A DNA stretch of 64,000 nucleotides from Actinobacillus equuli (GCF_900636745.1 NZ_LR134310.1:124001-188000); one strand, 5' to 3'; positions 18,538 to 29,239 are shown, numbered from the stretch's first letter. Numbers and translations are program-made. Notes: generated by a model from the sequence alone, not told the origin.

Positions 18538-19497
18538 TTATTGGATTGAACTGAACATTCGACCAAAACGAATACCGCTTGGGAATTCATTTGGCTTCTT
18601 ATCAAGGCTTAACCAAATATAAGTTGCCTTACCTACTACATTTTTTTCCGGTACAAAGCCCCAAAAACGGCTGTCTTCACTGTTGTCTCGGTTATCACCC
18701 ATCACGAAGTAATGACCTTCCGGCACAATCCATTCTCCGGCTGGCATTCCTTCTTGTGTGAAGAAATACGGCTCATAATTAAACGGCTGTGGATTATTTA
18801 AGATTTGGTGAGTCACCTCGCCTTTCTCGGTACGTTCCACTTGCATTTCACCATGATAGAAAAACTCTGGGTTTGGTACGCCTACGCTATAGTCAAATAC
18901 AACTTGTTGACCATCTGCGTGGGTCACCGTTAATTGCTGAGTACGTACATCATATTTAACACGATCACCGCCCACACCAACGACACGCTTGATATAGTCG
19001 ATATGCGGCTGTTTCGGTGCTTTAAACACAATCACATCACCACGTTGCGGTTCACCGGTTTCGATTAACGTATTCTGCCAAATCGGATCTTTAATTCCAT
19101 AACTAAATTTGTTTACGACTAAAAAATCGCCTACACGTAGGGTCGGTTCCATTGAACCACTTGGAATTTGAAACGGTTCAAAAATAAACGAACGTAATAG
19201 CGTCACTAAAAAAAGCACGCCAAATAACGAGGCAAAAAACTCACCGGTTGCCGAACGTGGTTGAATTTCTGCTTTCTCTTCTTCCGTTAACGGACGATTT
19301 AAATGCTTTTCTTCACGTGCAATTGCCAATTTACGGCGAGGATCCGCACTAAATTTATAAAACGCCCAAAATCCGCCACAAATCACAACTAATGAAACCA
19401 ATAAAATGGAAATTGTGTTTGGTAACTGCATTGAATCCAATGTTTTCCAAACACCGTATAAAATTGCGATAAAAATAATCGGCATAATTTGTGCCAT
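18538..19497 (-). CDS. lepB: Signal peptidase I
   Basis: 319 residues, family S26. Two N-terminal membrane helices (about 4-22 and 29-47) flank a cytoplasmic loop. The catalytic Ser115 is in IPSGSMEPT, the Lys170 base is in IDYIKRVVGV, and box E is GDNRDNSEDSR. It removes signal peptides at the outer face of the inner membrane. It lies downstream of lepA, the classic lepA-lepB pairing. Confidence 0.96.
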   Translation of the reverse strand: MAQIMPIIFIAILYGVWKTLDSMQLPNTISILLVSLVVICGGFWAFYKFSADPRRKLAIAREEKHLNRPLTEEEKAEIQPRSATGEFFASLFGVLFLVTLLRSFIFEPFQIPSGSMEPTLRVGDFLVVNKFSYGIKDPIWQNTLIETGEPQRGDVIVFKAPKQPHIDYIKRVVGVGGDRVKYDVRTQQLTVTHADGQQVVFDYSVGVPNPEFFYHGEMQVERTEKGEVTHQILNNPQPFNYEPYFFTQEGMPAGEWIVPEGHYFVMGDNRDNSEDSRFWGFVPEKNVVGKATYIWLSLDKKPNEFPSGIRFGRMFSSIQ

Positions 19498-19626
19498 GCT
19501 GTTCTCCCTTATTTATCTACTGCCATCTACTGAAAAACCACGGAATATAGCGGATAAAACTTGCAAAGTTTTTGCAAAAATCGACCGCTTGTATCCCGTG
19601 ATTTCTAAGTATTCAGCGGTAAATGA

Positions 19627-21426
19627 TTAGTCTTTACCTACATGAAGAATCGCTAAGAATGCTTCTTGCGGCACTTCTACGTTACCGAGAGATTTCATAC
19701 GTTTTTTACCCTCTTTTTGTTTTTGTAGAAGTTTCTTCTTACGGCTCACGTCACCACCGTAACATTTCGCCAATACGTTTTTACGTAATTGTTTTACGGT
19801 TGAACGAGCAATAATGTGGTTACCGATTGCCGCTTGAATTGCAATATCAAATTGTTGACGTGGAATTAACTCTTTCATTTTTTCCACTAACTCACGACCA
19901 CGGTATTGCGCATTATCTTTATGTACGATCAATGCTAACGCATCTACACGTTCACCGTTGATCATAATATCAACACGTACCATATCCGCTGCTTGGAAAC
20001 GTTTGAAACCGTAATCCAATGACGCATAACCACGAGAAGTCGATTTTAAGCGGTCGAAGAAGTCTAACACTACTTCACCCATCGGGATTTCGTAGGTTAA
20101 CGCAATTTGGTTGCCGTGGTACACCATATTGGTTTGTACGCCACGTTTTTCCACACAAAGGGTAATCACGTTACCTAAATACTCTTGCGGCACAAGCATA
20201 TTACATTCCGCAATCGGCTCACGAATTTCCGCAATATTGCTAATTGGCGGTAATTTTGCCGGGCTGTCCACATAAATAGTTTCGCCGTTGGTTTGCACCA
20301 CTTCGTAAACTACCGTCGGTGCGGTGGTAATTAAGTCGAGATCATATTCACGCTCTAAACGCTCTTGAATGATCTCCATATGTAATAAGCCTAAGAAGCC
20401 GCAACGGAAACCGAAACCTAATGCGGTTGAGTTTTCCGGCTCATAGAAAAGTGATGCGTCATTCAGACTTAATTTACCTAGTGCATCACGGAATGCTTCA
20501 TAATCGTCCGAGCTAATCGGAAATAAACCTGCATATACCTGCGGTTTTACTTTTTTAAAGCCAGGTAACACTTCGGTTGCCGAATTGTGGTGATGGGTTA
20601 AGGTATCGCCTACCGGTGCGCCTAAAATATCTTTAATCGCACACACTACCCAGCCCACTTCGCCGGTTTTCAATTCTGTGGTATCAACTTGTTTCGGCGT
20701 GAAAATACCTAAGCGGTCAACGTTATATGATTGACCGGTACTCATTACTTTAATTTTGTCGCCTTTTTTGATCGAACCGTTTTTCACACGTACTAAAGAG
20801 ACAACGCCTAAGTAGTTATCGAACCATGAGTCGATAATTAGAGCTTGCAACGGTGCTTCAGGATCGCCTTCCGGTGCCGGAATTTTTTTCACGATGTCTT
20901 CTAATACATCTTCGATACCTAAACCGGTTTTCGCCGAACAACGCACCGCATCCATCGCATCAATCCCTACGATGTCTTCGATCTCTTCCGCAACACGCTC
21001 AGGATCTGCCGCCGGTAAGTCGATTTTATTTAAAATCGGCACAACTTCTAAATCCATTTCAATCGCGGTATAGCAGTTTGCCAATGTTTGCGCTTCTACC
21101 CCTTGACCGGCATCCACCACTAATAATGCGCCTTCACACGCAGCTAACGAACGAGAAACTTCATAAGAGAAGTCCACGTGTCCCGGTGTATCGATAAAGT
21201 TTAATTGATAAGTTTCGCCGTCTTGCGCTTTATAATTGAGCGTTACGCTTTGTGCTTTGATTGTGATACCACGTTCACGCTCTAAATCCATCGAGTCTAA
21301 AACTTGCGCTTCCATTTCACGATCCGATAAACCGCCGCAAGTTTGGATTAAACGGTCGGATAAAGTTGATTTACCGTGGTCAATGTGAGCAATAATTGAA
21401 AAGTTACGAATGTTTTTCATATTCAT
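19627..21426 (-). CDS. lepA: Elongation factor 4 (LepA)
   Basis: 599 residues (597 if the second Met is used; both lie within two codons). It has the translational GTPase core with G1 [10 protein letters not shown]3 DTPGHVDF and G4 NKIDLP, then EF-G-like domains and the LepA-specific C-terminal domain ([19 protein letters not shown]). It acts on ribosomes, aiding initiation or back-translocation. It is first gene of the lepA-lepB-rnc-era-recO group. Confidence 0.96.
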   Translation of the reverse strand: MNMKNIRNFSIIAHIDHGKSTLSDRLIQTCGGLSDREMEAQVLDSMDLERERGITIKAQSVTLNYKAQDGETYQLNFIDTPGHVDFSYEVSRSLAACEGALLVVDAGQGVEAQTLANCYTAIEMDLEVVPILNKIDLPAADPERVAEEIEDIVGIDAMDAVRCSAKTGLGIEDVLEDIVKKIPAPEGDPEAPLQALIIDSWFDNYLGVVSLVRVKNGSIKKGDKIKVMSTGQSYNVDRLGIFTPKQVDTTELKTGEVGWVVCAIKDILGAPVGDTLTHHHNSATEVLPGFKKVKPQVYAGLFPISSDDYEAFRDALGKLSLNDASLFYEPENSTALGFGFRCGFLGLLHMEIIQERLEREYDLDLITTAPTVVYEVVQTNGETIYVDSPAKLPPISNIAEIREPIAECNMLVPQEYLGNVITLCVEKRGVQTNMVYHGNQIALTYEIPMGEVVLDFFDRLKSTSRGYASLDYGFKRFQAADMVRVDIMINGERVDALALIVHKDNAQYRGRELVEKMKELIPRQQFDIAIQAAIGNHIIARSTVKQLRKNVLAKCYGGDVSRKKKLLQKQKEGKKRMKSLGNVEVPQEAFLAILHVGKD

Positions 21427-21529
21427 CGGGCAATAAATGTCCTGTGTTGTAATAAATTTATTTAAAAGGGAAATTAACCGACCAATTCTACTTTAAATCC
21501 GTTGCTTTGGAAAGGAAAAGCACAAAAAA

Positions 21530-21588
21530 GCAAGCGGTCGTTTTTTCGAGAAATTTTGCAAAAAAATCCGGAAAAAAGACCGCTTGTT
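21530..21588 (-). terminator. Uptake-signal terminator of the thiamin operon
   Basis: CAAGCGGTC-G-TTTTTT opposite AAAAAAGACCGCTTG, with one bulged base. It sits just after the thiE stop and before the lepA promoter region. Confidence 0.7.
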
Positions 21589-21599
21589 CAAGCAACCGT

Positions 21600-22262
21600 T
21601 TACTGTAATGATTTGACTGCTTTTGGAACATCCGACGCTAAACTAATCGCCGTAATCACTGCTACGCCGTCCGCCCCATTTTGTTTGAGCGTTGCCACAT
21701 GCTCCGCTTTCACTCCGCCGATAGACACGATCGGCTTGCGAATTCCCGCATCACGTGCTTTCTTAACAAAATCCAAACCAATCGGCGGATTATGTTTTTC
21801 TTTTGAATTAGTCGGGAAGACAGGGCCTAATCCGCAATAATCCACTTCTATCATTTGTTCGGAACGCCAAAGATCTTCCAAAGTATTATTCGATAAGCCG
21901 ATAATCAACGGTTTATTCGTCATCTGTCGAATCATGATTGGAGACATATCTTTTTGTCCGACATGCACACCGTCCGCACCAATCTCGATCGCTAACGCAA
22001 CGTTATCATCCACAATAAACGGAACCTTGTATCGGCGACATAAATCACGGCATTGAATCGCTAATGCTTTTTGGGCTTGTGGCTGAGCTTCTAATGAATT
22101 ATTACCTTTATCACGAAACTGAAAACAAGTAATTCCCGCTTGCAACGCTTGTTCTAAAATCAACAAGAGATTTTGTGATCGATCTTCGGTCAGATTCGGG
22201 CAATCTTGTGTACCGGCAATAAAATAAAGTTTAAGCATTTGTCGAATATCGTACATTCTCAT
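21600..22262 (-). CDS. thiE: Thiamine-phosphate synthase
   Basis: 220 residues from ATG 22262, chosen because it overlaps the thiD stop as ATGA; an upstream in-frame ATG lies inside thiD. It is a TIM-barrel enzyme with the substrate loop CFQFRDKG, VDDNVALAIEIGADGVHVGQ and the phosphate-binding SIGGVKAEH. It joins HMP-PP and thiazole phosphate to thiamine phosphate. It is the last gene of the operon. Confidence 0.94.
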   Translation of the reverse strand: MRMYDIRQMLKLYFIAGTQDCPNLTEDRSQNLLLILEQALQAGITCFQFRDKGNNSLEAQPQAQKALAIQCRDLCRRYKVPFIVDDNVALAIEIGADGVHVGQKDMSPIMIRQMTNKPLIIGLSNNTLEDLWRSEQMIEVDYCGLGPVFPTNSKEKHNPPIGLDFVKKARDAGIRKPIVSIGGVKAEHVATLKQNGADGVAVITAISLASDVPKAVKSLQ

Positions 22263-23077
22263 TCCTCTATGGGTAAATCTTGATAAGCCCAATGGTTAGT
22301 CGGTCCGTGCCCTTGCCCGATATTCAATGGGTGAGAAATTGCCGCACTGATATAGGCTTTTGCAATTTTTATCGCGTTTTCGACCGCTTGTCCTTTAGCT
22401 AATTCTGCCGTAATACACGCAGAAAAAGTACAGCCGGTGCCGTGCGTATGACGAGTTGGGAAACGTGGACATTCCAACGTAAAATGTTCCGTTGGGGTAA
22501 AGACCCAATCACGGCAATGCGTACTTTGCGAATCCGCCAAATGCCCACCCTTAATCACTACCGTGCTCACGCCTAAATCTTGTAATTTTTTTGCCGCCTG
22601 ATAAGCAGTCGCATCATCGATAATTTTTACACCGGTTAATGCTTCCGCTTCAGGCAGATTCGGCGTAATCACATCCGCTAACGGTAACAAATGCGTTTTT
22701 AGTGCGCTAATCGCATCTTGTTGTAATAACGGCGCACCGCCTTTGGCGATCATGACCGGATCAAGTACCAATTTACCAAAATTATACCGACGTAAAGCAT
22801 TTGCCACGCACTCAATCACTTCCGCTGTGCCTAACATTCCGATTTTAAAGGCTGAGATTTGAAAATCTTCTGCGATTGCTTTAAGTTGCGATTCAATCAT
22901 ACTTAGCGGCACGCTATGAATATCGAATACGCCCAACGTATTTTGAGCGGTAATTGCGGTAAGTACCGAAGTACCGAAAACGCCTCGCATTTGGAACGTT
23001 TTCAGATCAGCCTGAATCCCTGCGCCACCGCCGCTATCCGACCCGGCGATAGTTAAAGCCTGTGCAATATTTTCCAT
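22259..23077 (-). CDS. thiD: Hydroxymethylpyrimidine (phosphate) kinase
   Basis: 272 residues from ATG 23077, where GGAGAAA forms a good ribosome site; the ORF opens four codons earlier. It is a ribokinase-fold enzyme with ALTIAGSDSGGGAGIQADLKTF at the N-terminus, LDPVMIAKGG, and the anion hole HGTGCTFSA near the end. It phosphorylates HMP to HMP-P and HMP-PP. The stop overlaps thiE. Confidence 0.95.
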   Translation of the reverse strand: MENIAQALTIAGSDSGGGAGIQADLKTFQMRGVFGTSVLTAITAQNTLGVFDIHSVPLSMIESQLKAIAEDFQISAFKIGMLGTAEVIECVANALRRYNFGKLVLDPVMIAKGGAPLLQQDAISALKTHLLPLADVITPNLPEAEALTGVKIIDDATAYQAAKKLQDLGVSTVVIKGGHLADSQSTHCRDWVFTPTEHFTLECPRFPTRHTHGTGCTFSACITAELAKGQAVENAIKIAKAYISAAISHPLNIGQGHGPTNHWAYQDLPIEE

Positions 23078-23091
23078 ACTTTTCTCCATAA

Positions 23092-24039
23092 CTACGGTTG
23101 TAATTCAACCGCATAGTTTTTCAATGCAGGAAGGGTTTTAATCAAACCGTTATTTTGCATAAACTCGCTGAATACTTGGTATTTTTTATGATCTAATTTG
23201 CGGGGGGTATCCGCTAATTTCGGTAACGTATCACGCCACGCAAGACGATTTAATTCCGTATCCAATTCCTTGGGCTTATAGCTGACAAAGCTCTGCCACG
23301 CTTCATTCGGCGATTGTTTTAAATAATGTGTTGCTTGTTCTAAAGCGGTCAAAAATGCAGAAAATTTTGCATCTTTCACTTTATCTTTATGAGCGACAAG
23401 AATTAATTCTTCATAAATCGGTACGCCGAAATCTTCCACAAAGAATGCTTTACCTTCCTGTTTTTCTAATTGCATCTGATTTAATTCAAAATTGCGAAAA
23501 CCGCCGATAATCGCATCAACCTGCCCGCTAATCAGGCTAGGAGAAAGTGACCAATTGACATTAACCAGTTCCACATCTTTAGCCGCTACCCCCGAATTAG
23601 CTAACATAGTATTAAGCAACGCATCTTCAAACCCGCTTACCGAATAACCGATTTTCTTACCTTTCAAATCAGCAATACTTTTTACTGAGCCGTTTTTCAA
23701 AACGATTAGGCTATTCAACGGTGTGGGAACTAGTGTGCCGAAACGGACTAACGGTAAACCTTGATCAACTTGTAGTTGTAATTGCGGCTGATAATCCACT
23801 GCAATATCCGCTTGCCCTGCGGCAACCAGTTTGGGCGGCATAGACGGATCCGCTGGCTCGACCAATTCAACCTCTAACCCGTTCTGCTTAAAATAGCCTT
23901 TCTGTTGCGCCACAATAATTGCGGCATGATCGGGATTAACGAACCAATCTAATAAGACCGTCATTTTCTCACCTGCGTGTGCTTGTAACGCCAAGCTACA
24001 AGCGGTCAAAAAAGCCAATTTTTTTACATATTTCATCAT
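23092..24039 (-). CDS. ThiY-like periplasmic pyrimidine-binding protein
   Basis: 315 residues with a signal peptide ending LQAHAGEK. The fold is NMT1/THI5-like (KMTVLLDWFVNPDHAAIIVAQQKGYF), as in ThiY, which binds formylaminopyrimidine, a thiamin breakdown product. Its ABC partners are the first two genes of the same operon. Direct placement between tenA and thiD supports a pyrimidine-salvage job; the exact ligand is inference. An uptake signal lies within the signal-peptide codons. Confidence 0.85.
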   Translation of the reverse strand: MMKYVKKLAFLTACSLALQAHAGEKMTVLLDWFVNPDHAAIIVAQQKGYFKQNGLEVELVEPADPSMPPKLVAAGQADIAVDYQPQLQLQVDQGLPLVRFGTLVPTPLNSLIVLKNGSVKSIADLKGKKIGYSVSGFEDALLNTMLANSGVAAKDVELVNVNWSLSPSLISGQVDAIIGGFRNFELNQMQLEKQEGKAFFVEDFGVPIYEELILVAHKDKVKDAKFSAFLTALEQATHYLKQSPNEAWQSFVSYKPKELDTELNRLAWRDTLPKLADTPRKLDHKKYQVFSEFMQNNGLIKTLPALKNYAVELQP

Positions 24040-24057
24040 TTTCTCCTTTAAAAAAGA

Positions 24058-24708
24058 TTACATAGCTTGATCAAGTCCCATTTGCCAAAATGAAATTTCC
24101 ATACGTGTTGCAGTGGTAAAGATCTCTTGTAATTTTGCAAGATGTTCTGCCGGTAAGTTTTCACATAGCTGATTAAGATAATCCGCCAGTTTTGCCACTG
24201 CCGCTTGGTATTCGGGAGCCGCATAGGTATCAATCCATGCCTGATACGGCGTATTTTTTGCCGCAATATCGGCTAACTTTTTACCGATTTCCGCATAACC
24301 GATTGCACAAGGTGCGATTGCCGTAAACAGTTCGGCTAATCCGCCTCGCATACCGCAATCGAGTACATACCGTGTATAAGCGACACAAGCTGAACTTTCC
24401 GGCGTTTTACGCACCTCTTGTTCCTCAATGCCCCATTCACGGCAAAACTGCAAATGCAATTCCACCTCGTTCAAAATAGCTTGCGTCGCTTCTAGCGCAT
24501 AACGCATTTGCTCAAAATTTTCCGCTTTATAAATACCCAATGACAATGCCCGACAATATTGATAAAGATACAGATAATCTTGTTTCAAATAATGCTGAAA
24601 GCAACTTTTCGGCAAGCTACCGTCCGCCATTTTTTGTACAAAAAGATGTTCGGTATATGCTGCCCAGTAAGGTTCTGCATTTTGGATAAATTGTTGAATA
24701 GCGGTCAT
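24058..24708 (-). CDS. tenA: Aminopyrimidine aminohydrolase / thiaminase II (TenA)
   Basis: 216 residues from ATG 24708 (MTAIQQFIQ); the ORF opens earlier but inside thiH, and GGAGAAA precedes this ATG. It is a helical TenA-fold protein with FQHYLKQDYLYLYQYCRALSL and CVAYTRYVLDCG around the expected catalytic cysteine. TenA hydrolyses aminopyrimidine to HMP, salvaging base-degraded thiamin. Here it feeds ThiD, since no thiC is present in the operon. Confidence 0.92.
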   Translation of the reverse strand: MTAIQQFIQNAEPYWAAYTEHLFVQKMADGSLPKSCFQHYLKQDYLYLYQYCRALSLGIYKAENFEQMRYALEATQAILNEVELHLQFCREWGIEEQEVRKTPESSACVAYTRYVLDCGMRGGLAELFTAIAPCAIGYAEIGKKLADIAAKNTPYQAWIDTYAAPEYQAAVAKLADYLNQLCENLPAEHLAKLQEIFTTATRMEISFWQMGLDQAM

Positions 24709-24734
24709 TTTTTCTCCTTTTTTAACCATACAAT

Positions 24735-25877
24735 TTAAGATAATGCTCTGCCTAAATAAGGTTCCCAATCTTTCCAAACCGGTTGTAGTCCTCGCTTAAC
24801 CAATTCTGCGGCAATAATGTGTGGAGGTCGTTCATCGTCCGGCGAAAATTGTTCGAGATGTTTATCATCTTCTGCATAACCACCGGGCTGTGTTTTAGAT
24901 CCTGCGCTGATCGTGTTAATCGCAATCGGAATTACATTATTGCGGAAATTGGCACTTTCTCGGGTCGAAAGTGAGAGTTCTACTTCCGGGAAGCAAATGC
25001 GGAAGGCACAAATAATTTGTAATAGTTGCTTATCACTCATTTGCGAAGCAGGTTGTAATCCACCGACACAAGGGCGCAAGCGAGGAAATGAGATCGAATA
25101 ACGGCTTTGCCAATATTTATTTTGCAGGTAATTCAAATGTTCGCCGACAAAGTAAATATCGGTACGCCAGTCATTTGAAAGCCCGATTAATGCGCCTAAA
25201 CCGATTTTATCAATGCCTACTTGACCTAAACGGTCTTGGCTGTCCAAGCGATAAATAAAATCTTGTTTCTGACCACGTAAATGGTGTTTAGCATATTCGG
25301 CAGCATTATAGGTTTCTTGATAAACTAATACGCCGTCCAAGCCTAGCGTTTTTAACTCGGCATATTCCTCAGATTGAAGAGGCTGTACTTCCATTAATAA
25401 TGCGGAAAAATGCGGACGAATCAGTTTTAATTTTTCTCTAAAATAAGGCATCCCGACTTTGGTTTCGTGTTCGCCGGTGACCAGCAATAAATGCTCGTAT
25501 CCCATCGACTTAATCGCCTTGATTTCATTGAGAATTTCTTTCTCATCCAAAATTTTACGTTTAATGCGATTACTCATCGAAAAACCGCAATAAGTACAAT
25601 CATTGGTACAAACATTAGAGAGATAAAGCGGTAAATAAAAGCCGATGGTATTGCCAAAACGCTGACGAGTAAGCTGCTGAGCCAGTTGTGCCATCGGTTC
25701 TAAATAGGCTTCCGCCGCCGGCGAAATTAACGCCATAAAATCATTTAAATCTCGGTTTGATGTTTGCAAGGCATTCTCTACATCCATTGAAGTTTTTGCT
25801 CTTAACGATAAAGCGAAATGCGCCCAATCAAGGGTTTGCCAATAATCGCTAAACTGTGAAAACTGATTCGTTTTCAT
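24735..25877 (-). CDS. thiH: 2-iminoacetate synthase ThiH
   Basis: 380 residues, radical SAM. The iron-sulfur motif CTNDCTYCGF (CxxxCxxC) is at about residues 91-100. The C-terminal part carries the biotin/thiamin-associated domain. It cleaves tyrosine to dehydroglycine (and p-cresol) for thiazole formation with ThiG, so the organism uses the anaerobic route rather than ThiO. It lies 9 bases after thiG. Confidence 0.95.
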   Translation of the reverse strand: MKTNQFSQFSDYWQTLDWAHFALSLRAKTSMDVENALQTSNRDLNDFMALISPAAEAYLEPMAQLAQQLTRQRFGNTIGFYLPLYLSNVCTNDCTYCGFSMSNRIKRKILDEKEILNEIKAIKSMGYEHLLLVTGEHETKVGMPYFREKLKLIRPHFSALLMEVQPLQSEEYAELKTLGLDGVLVYQETYNAAEYAKHHLRGQKQDFIYRLDSQDRLGQVGIDKIGLGALIGLSNDWRTDIYFVGEHLNYLQNKYWQSRYSISFPRLRPCVGGLQPASQMSDKQLLQIICAFRICFPEVELSLSTRESANFRNNVIPIAINTISAGSKTQPGGYAEDDKHLEQFSPDDERPPHIIAAELVKRGLQPVWKDWEPYLGRALS

Positions 25878-25886
25878 TGCAACTCC

Positions 25887-26657
25887 CTAACCCAAAAAAC
25901 CGGTTAATGGGCTGGTTGCCTGTGCGGTTTGGCTCACTTTGCCTAACCCGGCTAAATAGCCTAAACGCCCTGCTTCAACCGCTAATTTAAAGGCTTGTGC
26001 AACTTGAATCGGATCACGAGCTACCGCCATTGCCGTATTCACTAATACCGCATCGGCGCCCATTTCCATCGCTTGTGCGGCATGGCTCGGAGCGCCGATA
26101 CCGGCATCCACCACCACAGGTACTCGGCTTTGTTCAATAATAATGCGTAAGAAATCTTGCGTTTTTAGCCCTTGATTAGTTCCAATCGGCGCACCTAACG
26201 GCATTACTGCCGCACACCCGACTTCTTCCAAGCGTTTACATAACACCGGATCCGCACCGCAATAAGGCAATACGATAAAGCCTTCTTTAACTAACATTTC
26301 CGCACCTTTGAGTGTTTCAATCGGATCCGGCAGCAAATAACGAACATCCGGGTGAATTTCAAGTTTTATCCAGTTAGTTTGTAATGCTTCGCGTGCCAAT
26401 TTTGCCGCGAAAACCGCTTCTTCCGCTGTTTTCGCTCCCGAGGTATTCGGTAACAGCTTGACGCCACTCTGAATTAACGGCGTTAAAATATCGTCTTGTT
26501 CCTGTGCTAAATCCACCCGTTTCATCGCCATTGTTGCAAGCTGGGAACCTGATGCGACAATACTTTGTTGCATCACTTTAGGGTTTGAAAATTTGCCCGT
26601 ACCGGTAAAAAGACGGGAGTGAAATTCGGTATCACCAATTTTAAGAAGATCTGTCAT
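25887..26657 (-). CDS. thiG: Thiazole synthase
   Basis: 256 residues, TIM barrel. Features include [12 protein letters not shown] at the start, [29 protein letters not shown] (Schiff-base lysine region), [23 protein letters not shown] and the C-terminal [10 protein letters not shown]. It condenses deoxyxylulose phosphate, dehydroglycine and ThiS-thiocarboxylate. Confidence 0.96.
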   Translation of the reverse strand: MTDLLKIGDTEFHSRLFTGTGKFSNPKVMQQSIVASGSQLATMAMKRVDLAQEQDDILTPLIQSGVKLLPNTSGAKTAEEAVFAAKLAREALQTNWIKLEIHPDVRYLLPDPIETLKGAEMLVKEGFIVLPYCGADPVLCKRLEEVGCAAVMPLGAPIGTNQGLKTQDFLRIIIEQSRVPVVVDAGIGAPSHAAQAMEMGADAVLVNTAMAVARDPIQVAQAFKLAVEAGRLGYLAGLGKVSQTAQATSPLTGFLG

Positions 26658-26739
26658 ATTTTTTTCCTTATCTATAAGCCTTCCAAGTGAAGGATTTTTT
26701 CTAAAATTTTTACTTATTCCTGACTTATACTAAATGTTA

Positions 26740-26940
26740 TCAACCACCGGCTATCGCTTTAAAGACGGTGAGTTTCGCCCCTTCTTGCAACGGATAATTT
26801 TGCCATTCGCTTTTCGGTACAATCTGTTGATTTAATGCGACCGCCACACCCTGTAAATTAGTCTGTGAAAGTGCTAACGCCGTTTGGATAGACGTATTTT
26901 CCGCTACGTCAAGCGGTTGATTATTAATGAAAATTTGCAT
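26740..26940 (-). CDS. thiS: Sulfur carrier protein ThiS
   Basis: 66 residues, ubiquitin-like fold, ending in the obligatory Gly-Gly (FKAIAGG). ThiF adenylates the last Gly so that it can carry sulfur as a thiocarboxylate. It is placed between thiF and thiG. Confidence 0.95.
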   Translation of the reverse strand: MQIFINNQPLDVAENTSIQTALALSQTNLQGVAVALNQQIVPKSEWQNYPLQEGAKLTVFKAIAGG

Positions 26941-26967
26941 ATTTCCTCACTCTGATTCAAAACTTAA

Positions 26968-27717
26968 TTATGGTCTGCCGCATACTCGGCAATGTTTATC
27001 TTTTACCATTTCAAGCTGCTGCCACATCAAAGTTCGTCCGTCAAAAACACCTAACTTTCCGTCACAAGAAACCGCTAACCCCAGTAAAAACTTCAGCGTT
27101 TCTAACGCTTGTAAACTGCCGATAATGCCGACAATCGGTGCTAAAACACCGGCGGTTCGACAATTTAGATTACCGATCTCAGTATCGGAAAATAAACAAG
27201 CGTAGCAGCCGTGTTGATAAGGGGGAAAAACACCTAATAATTGCCCGTCCATACCGACCGCCGAACCGGAAATCAGCGGAATTTTATTTTCAACACACAC
27301 TTTATTAATCGCATGGCGAGTAGTCATATTGTCCGAACAATCCAACACCACATCGACTTTATTCACCCAATACGCCAGATTTTCTGCGGTTAATTGTTTA
27401 TTAATGGCGATAATTTCAACGGACGGATTAATCGCTTGTAAATTTAGCCGAGCCTGTTCGCTTTTAGGTTTGTTTAAATCTTTCATGCCAAATAGTGTTT
27501 GGCGTTGTAAATTGGTTAAGTCCACTCTATCAAAGTCGGCAAGGTAAAGTTTTCCAACGCCGGCAGACGCTAAATATTGTGCAACCGGCGAACCGAGTCC
27601 GCCACAGCCCACCACTAATACTCTGCTTTTGGCTAACTTTTGCTGTCCTTCGATACCGCATTCCTCTAGTAAAATCTGGCGGCTATAACGCAGGAAATAT
27701 TGATCAGATAAACTCAT
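26968..27717 (-). CDS. thiF: ThiS adenylyltransferase ThiF
   Basis: 249 residues, E1-like fold. The nucleotide loop is VVGCGGLGSPVAQYLASAG; the arginine site is LTNLQRQTLF; the zinc cysteines are in CYACLF and CRVCGRP. It activates ThiS. It resembles MoeB/HesA, but the thi context settles the name. Confidence 0.92.
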   Translation of the reverse strand: MSLSDQYFLRYSRQILLEECGIEGQQKLAKSRVLVVGCGGLGSPVAQYLASAGVGKLYLADFDRVDLTNLQRQTLFGMKDLNKPKSEQARLNLQAINPSVEIIAINKQLTAENLAYWVNKVDVVLDCSDNMTTRHAINKVCVENKIPLISGSAVGMDGQLLGVFPPYQHGCYACLFSDTEIGNLNCRTAGVLAPIVGIIGSLQALETLKFLLGLAVSCDGKLGVFDGRTLMWQQLEMVKDKHCRVCGRP

Positions 27718-27762
27718 AACAATTCCTTGGTAAAAAATCTCAAAAAATCAACCGCTTGTACG

Positions 27763-28512
27763 CTATCGCATATATTGAACCCACGGCAGCCAACGGCGTA
27801 GCAGTCTATCGGTCACAAAATACAAACAAAGCGTCATCAGTACTAAAATCGTTAAAGCGGCAAATAATAAATCGGTTTGCATTCGAGCATTGGCGTGTAA
27901 CATCAAATAGCCAAGTCCTTGCGAAGATCCTACCCATTCCCCGACCACAGCCCCGATAGGCGCAACCGAAACTGCAATACGTAATCCGGAAGCTAACGCC
28001 GGTAATGCTGCCGGCAGACGTACCCGAAGCAACATGGCAAGCGGTTTAATTTCTAAGGTTTTTGCTAATTCTAAATAGGCTTTGGGCGTATTGCGCAGTC
28101 CGTCATAACAGGCTGCCGTAACCGGGAAGTAAATGATCAGGATGGTCATCGCAATCTTGGAAGCCATACCGTATCCCAGCCAAAGCACTAATAAAGGTGC
28201 AATCGCAAAGACCGGAATGGCTTGGGATATCACTAATAACGGCAATAAAAAACCGTTTAACCACTTGGAAAGCGAAAGTAATAAGGCGGACATTACTCCA
28301 AGCAGGAAACCCAGACTTAGGCCAGTAATAATTTCAATAAAAGTAATTTGGCTATGCTGCCAAAGTAGCGGAAATTGGCTGACGATTTGTTCAAAAACCG
28401 TGAGAGGCGCCGGCAACATATAATGCGGTAACGCAAACCCCATCACAGTTAATTGCCATAAGAGAATCAACAATAAGCTCAAACCACTTATTTTGAGTAA
28501 ACGTTTAAACAT
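27763..28512 (-). CDS. ABC transporter permease for thiamin precursor uptake (ThiX-like)
   Basis: 249 residues with about six hydrophobic segments, and the binding-protein-dependent permease loop in YLELAKTLEIKPLAMLLRVRLPAALPAL. It belongs to the SsuC/TauC/ThiX group. It overlaps the end of the ATPase gene by 8 bases, so the two are translationally coupled. Together with the ThiY-like protein it would import an aminopyrimidine. Confidence 0.87.
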   Translation of the reverse strand: MFKRLLKISGLSLLLILLWQLTVMGFALPHYMLPAPLTVFEQIVSQFPLLWQHSQITFIEIITGLSLGFLLGVMSALLLSLSKWLNGFLLPLLVISQAIPVFAIAPLLVLWLGYGMASKIAMTILIIYFPVTAACYDGLRNTPKAYLELAKTLEIKPLAMLLRVRLPAALPALASGLRIAVSVAPIGAVVGEWVGSSQGLGYLMLHANARMQTDLLFAALTILVLMTLCLYFVTDRLLRRWLPWVQYMR

Positions 28513-29236
28513 CCTTGCCCCCTTTAGTATCGTTAGAGAGCATATCCAACAGGCGTTGTTCTAATTGCCATTGTTCGGTGTTTACGCTAAAACGAGGGGT
28601 CTTACTTAACGGCTCAATTACATCCGATAGTTGAACCGGCTGATGTTTAAGAATATAGATTTGATCAGCAAGACGAATAGCTTCTTGCGGATCATGAGTG
28701 ATTAACAGCACTGTCTTATCGGCTAGAAGCTGTGCCGCCAGTTGCTGTAGCTGTAAACGCGTAACGGCATCTAAGGCGGAAAACGGTTCGTCCATAAGGA
28801 TGAGATCCGCATCTTGTATTAATGTACGAGCCAAAGCCACTCGCTGGCGTTGTCCGCCGGAAAGTTGATAACAAGGTTTATTTTTATGCTCCAACATGTT
28901 TACAGCAGTTAATAATTGTTCTGCCTTTGCTAGCGTTTCAATATTTTTATTACCTTGTAAATGTGCGGCTAACTGCACGTTATCTAATACGGATAACCAG
29001 GGGAATAAGGAATCTTGCTGGGCAAGCCAAGCAATTTTCGTCTCGGGAGCAAATGCGATCGAGCCGGATATTTCCGTCTCTAGTCCTGCAATTAAGCGAA
29101 GTAAGGTTGATTTACCGATTCCTGATGCACCTAATAATGCACACCACTTACCTTTCGGCAGTACGAAATCGAAGTTATTAAAAATAACCTGATCTTTAAA
29201 TGCAAAATGCAACTGGCAAATTTCGATACAATTCAT
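28505..29236 (-). CDS. ABC transporter ATPase for thiamin precursor uptake (ThiZ-like)
   Basis: 243 residues. Walker A GASGIGKST at 36-44, signature LSGGQRQRVALA, Walker B LILMDEPFSALD, His switch LLITHDPQEA. It energises the ThiX-like permease. It is the first gene of the operon; its ribosome site AGGTAT lies in the right arm of a hairpin (see 29240-29259), so riboswitch control would act here first. Confidence 0.9.
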   Translation of the reverse strand: MNCIEICQLHFAFKDQVIFNNFDFVLPKGKWCALLGASGIGKSTLLRLIAGLETEISGSIAFAPETKIAWLAQQDSLFPWLSVLDNVQLAAHLQGNKNIETLAKAEQLLTAVNMLEHKNKPCYQLSGGQRQRVALARTLIQDADLILMDEPFSALDAVTRLQLQQLAAQLLADKTVLLITHDPQEAIRLADQIYILKHQPVQLSDVIEPLSKTPRFSVNTEQWQLEQRLLDMLSNDTKGGKDV

Positions 29237-29239
29237 TGA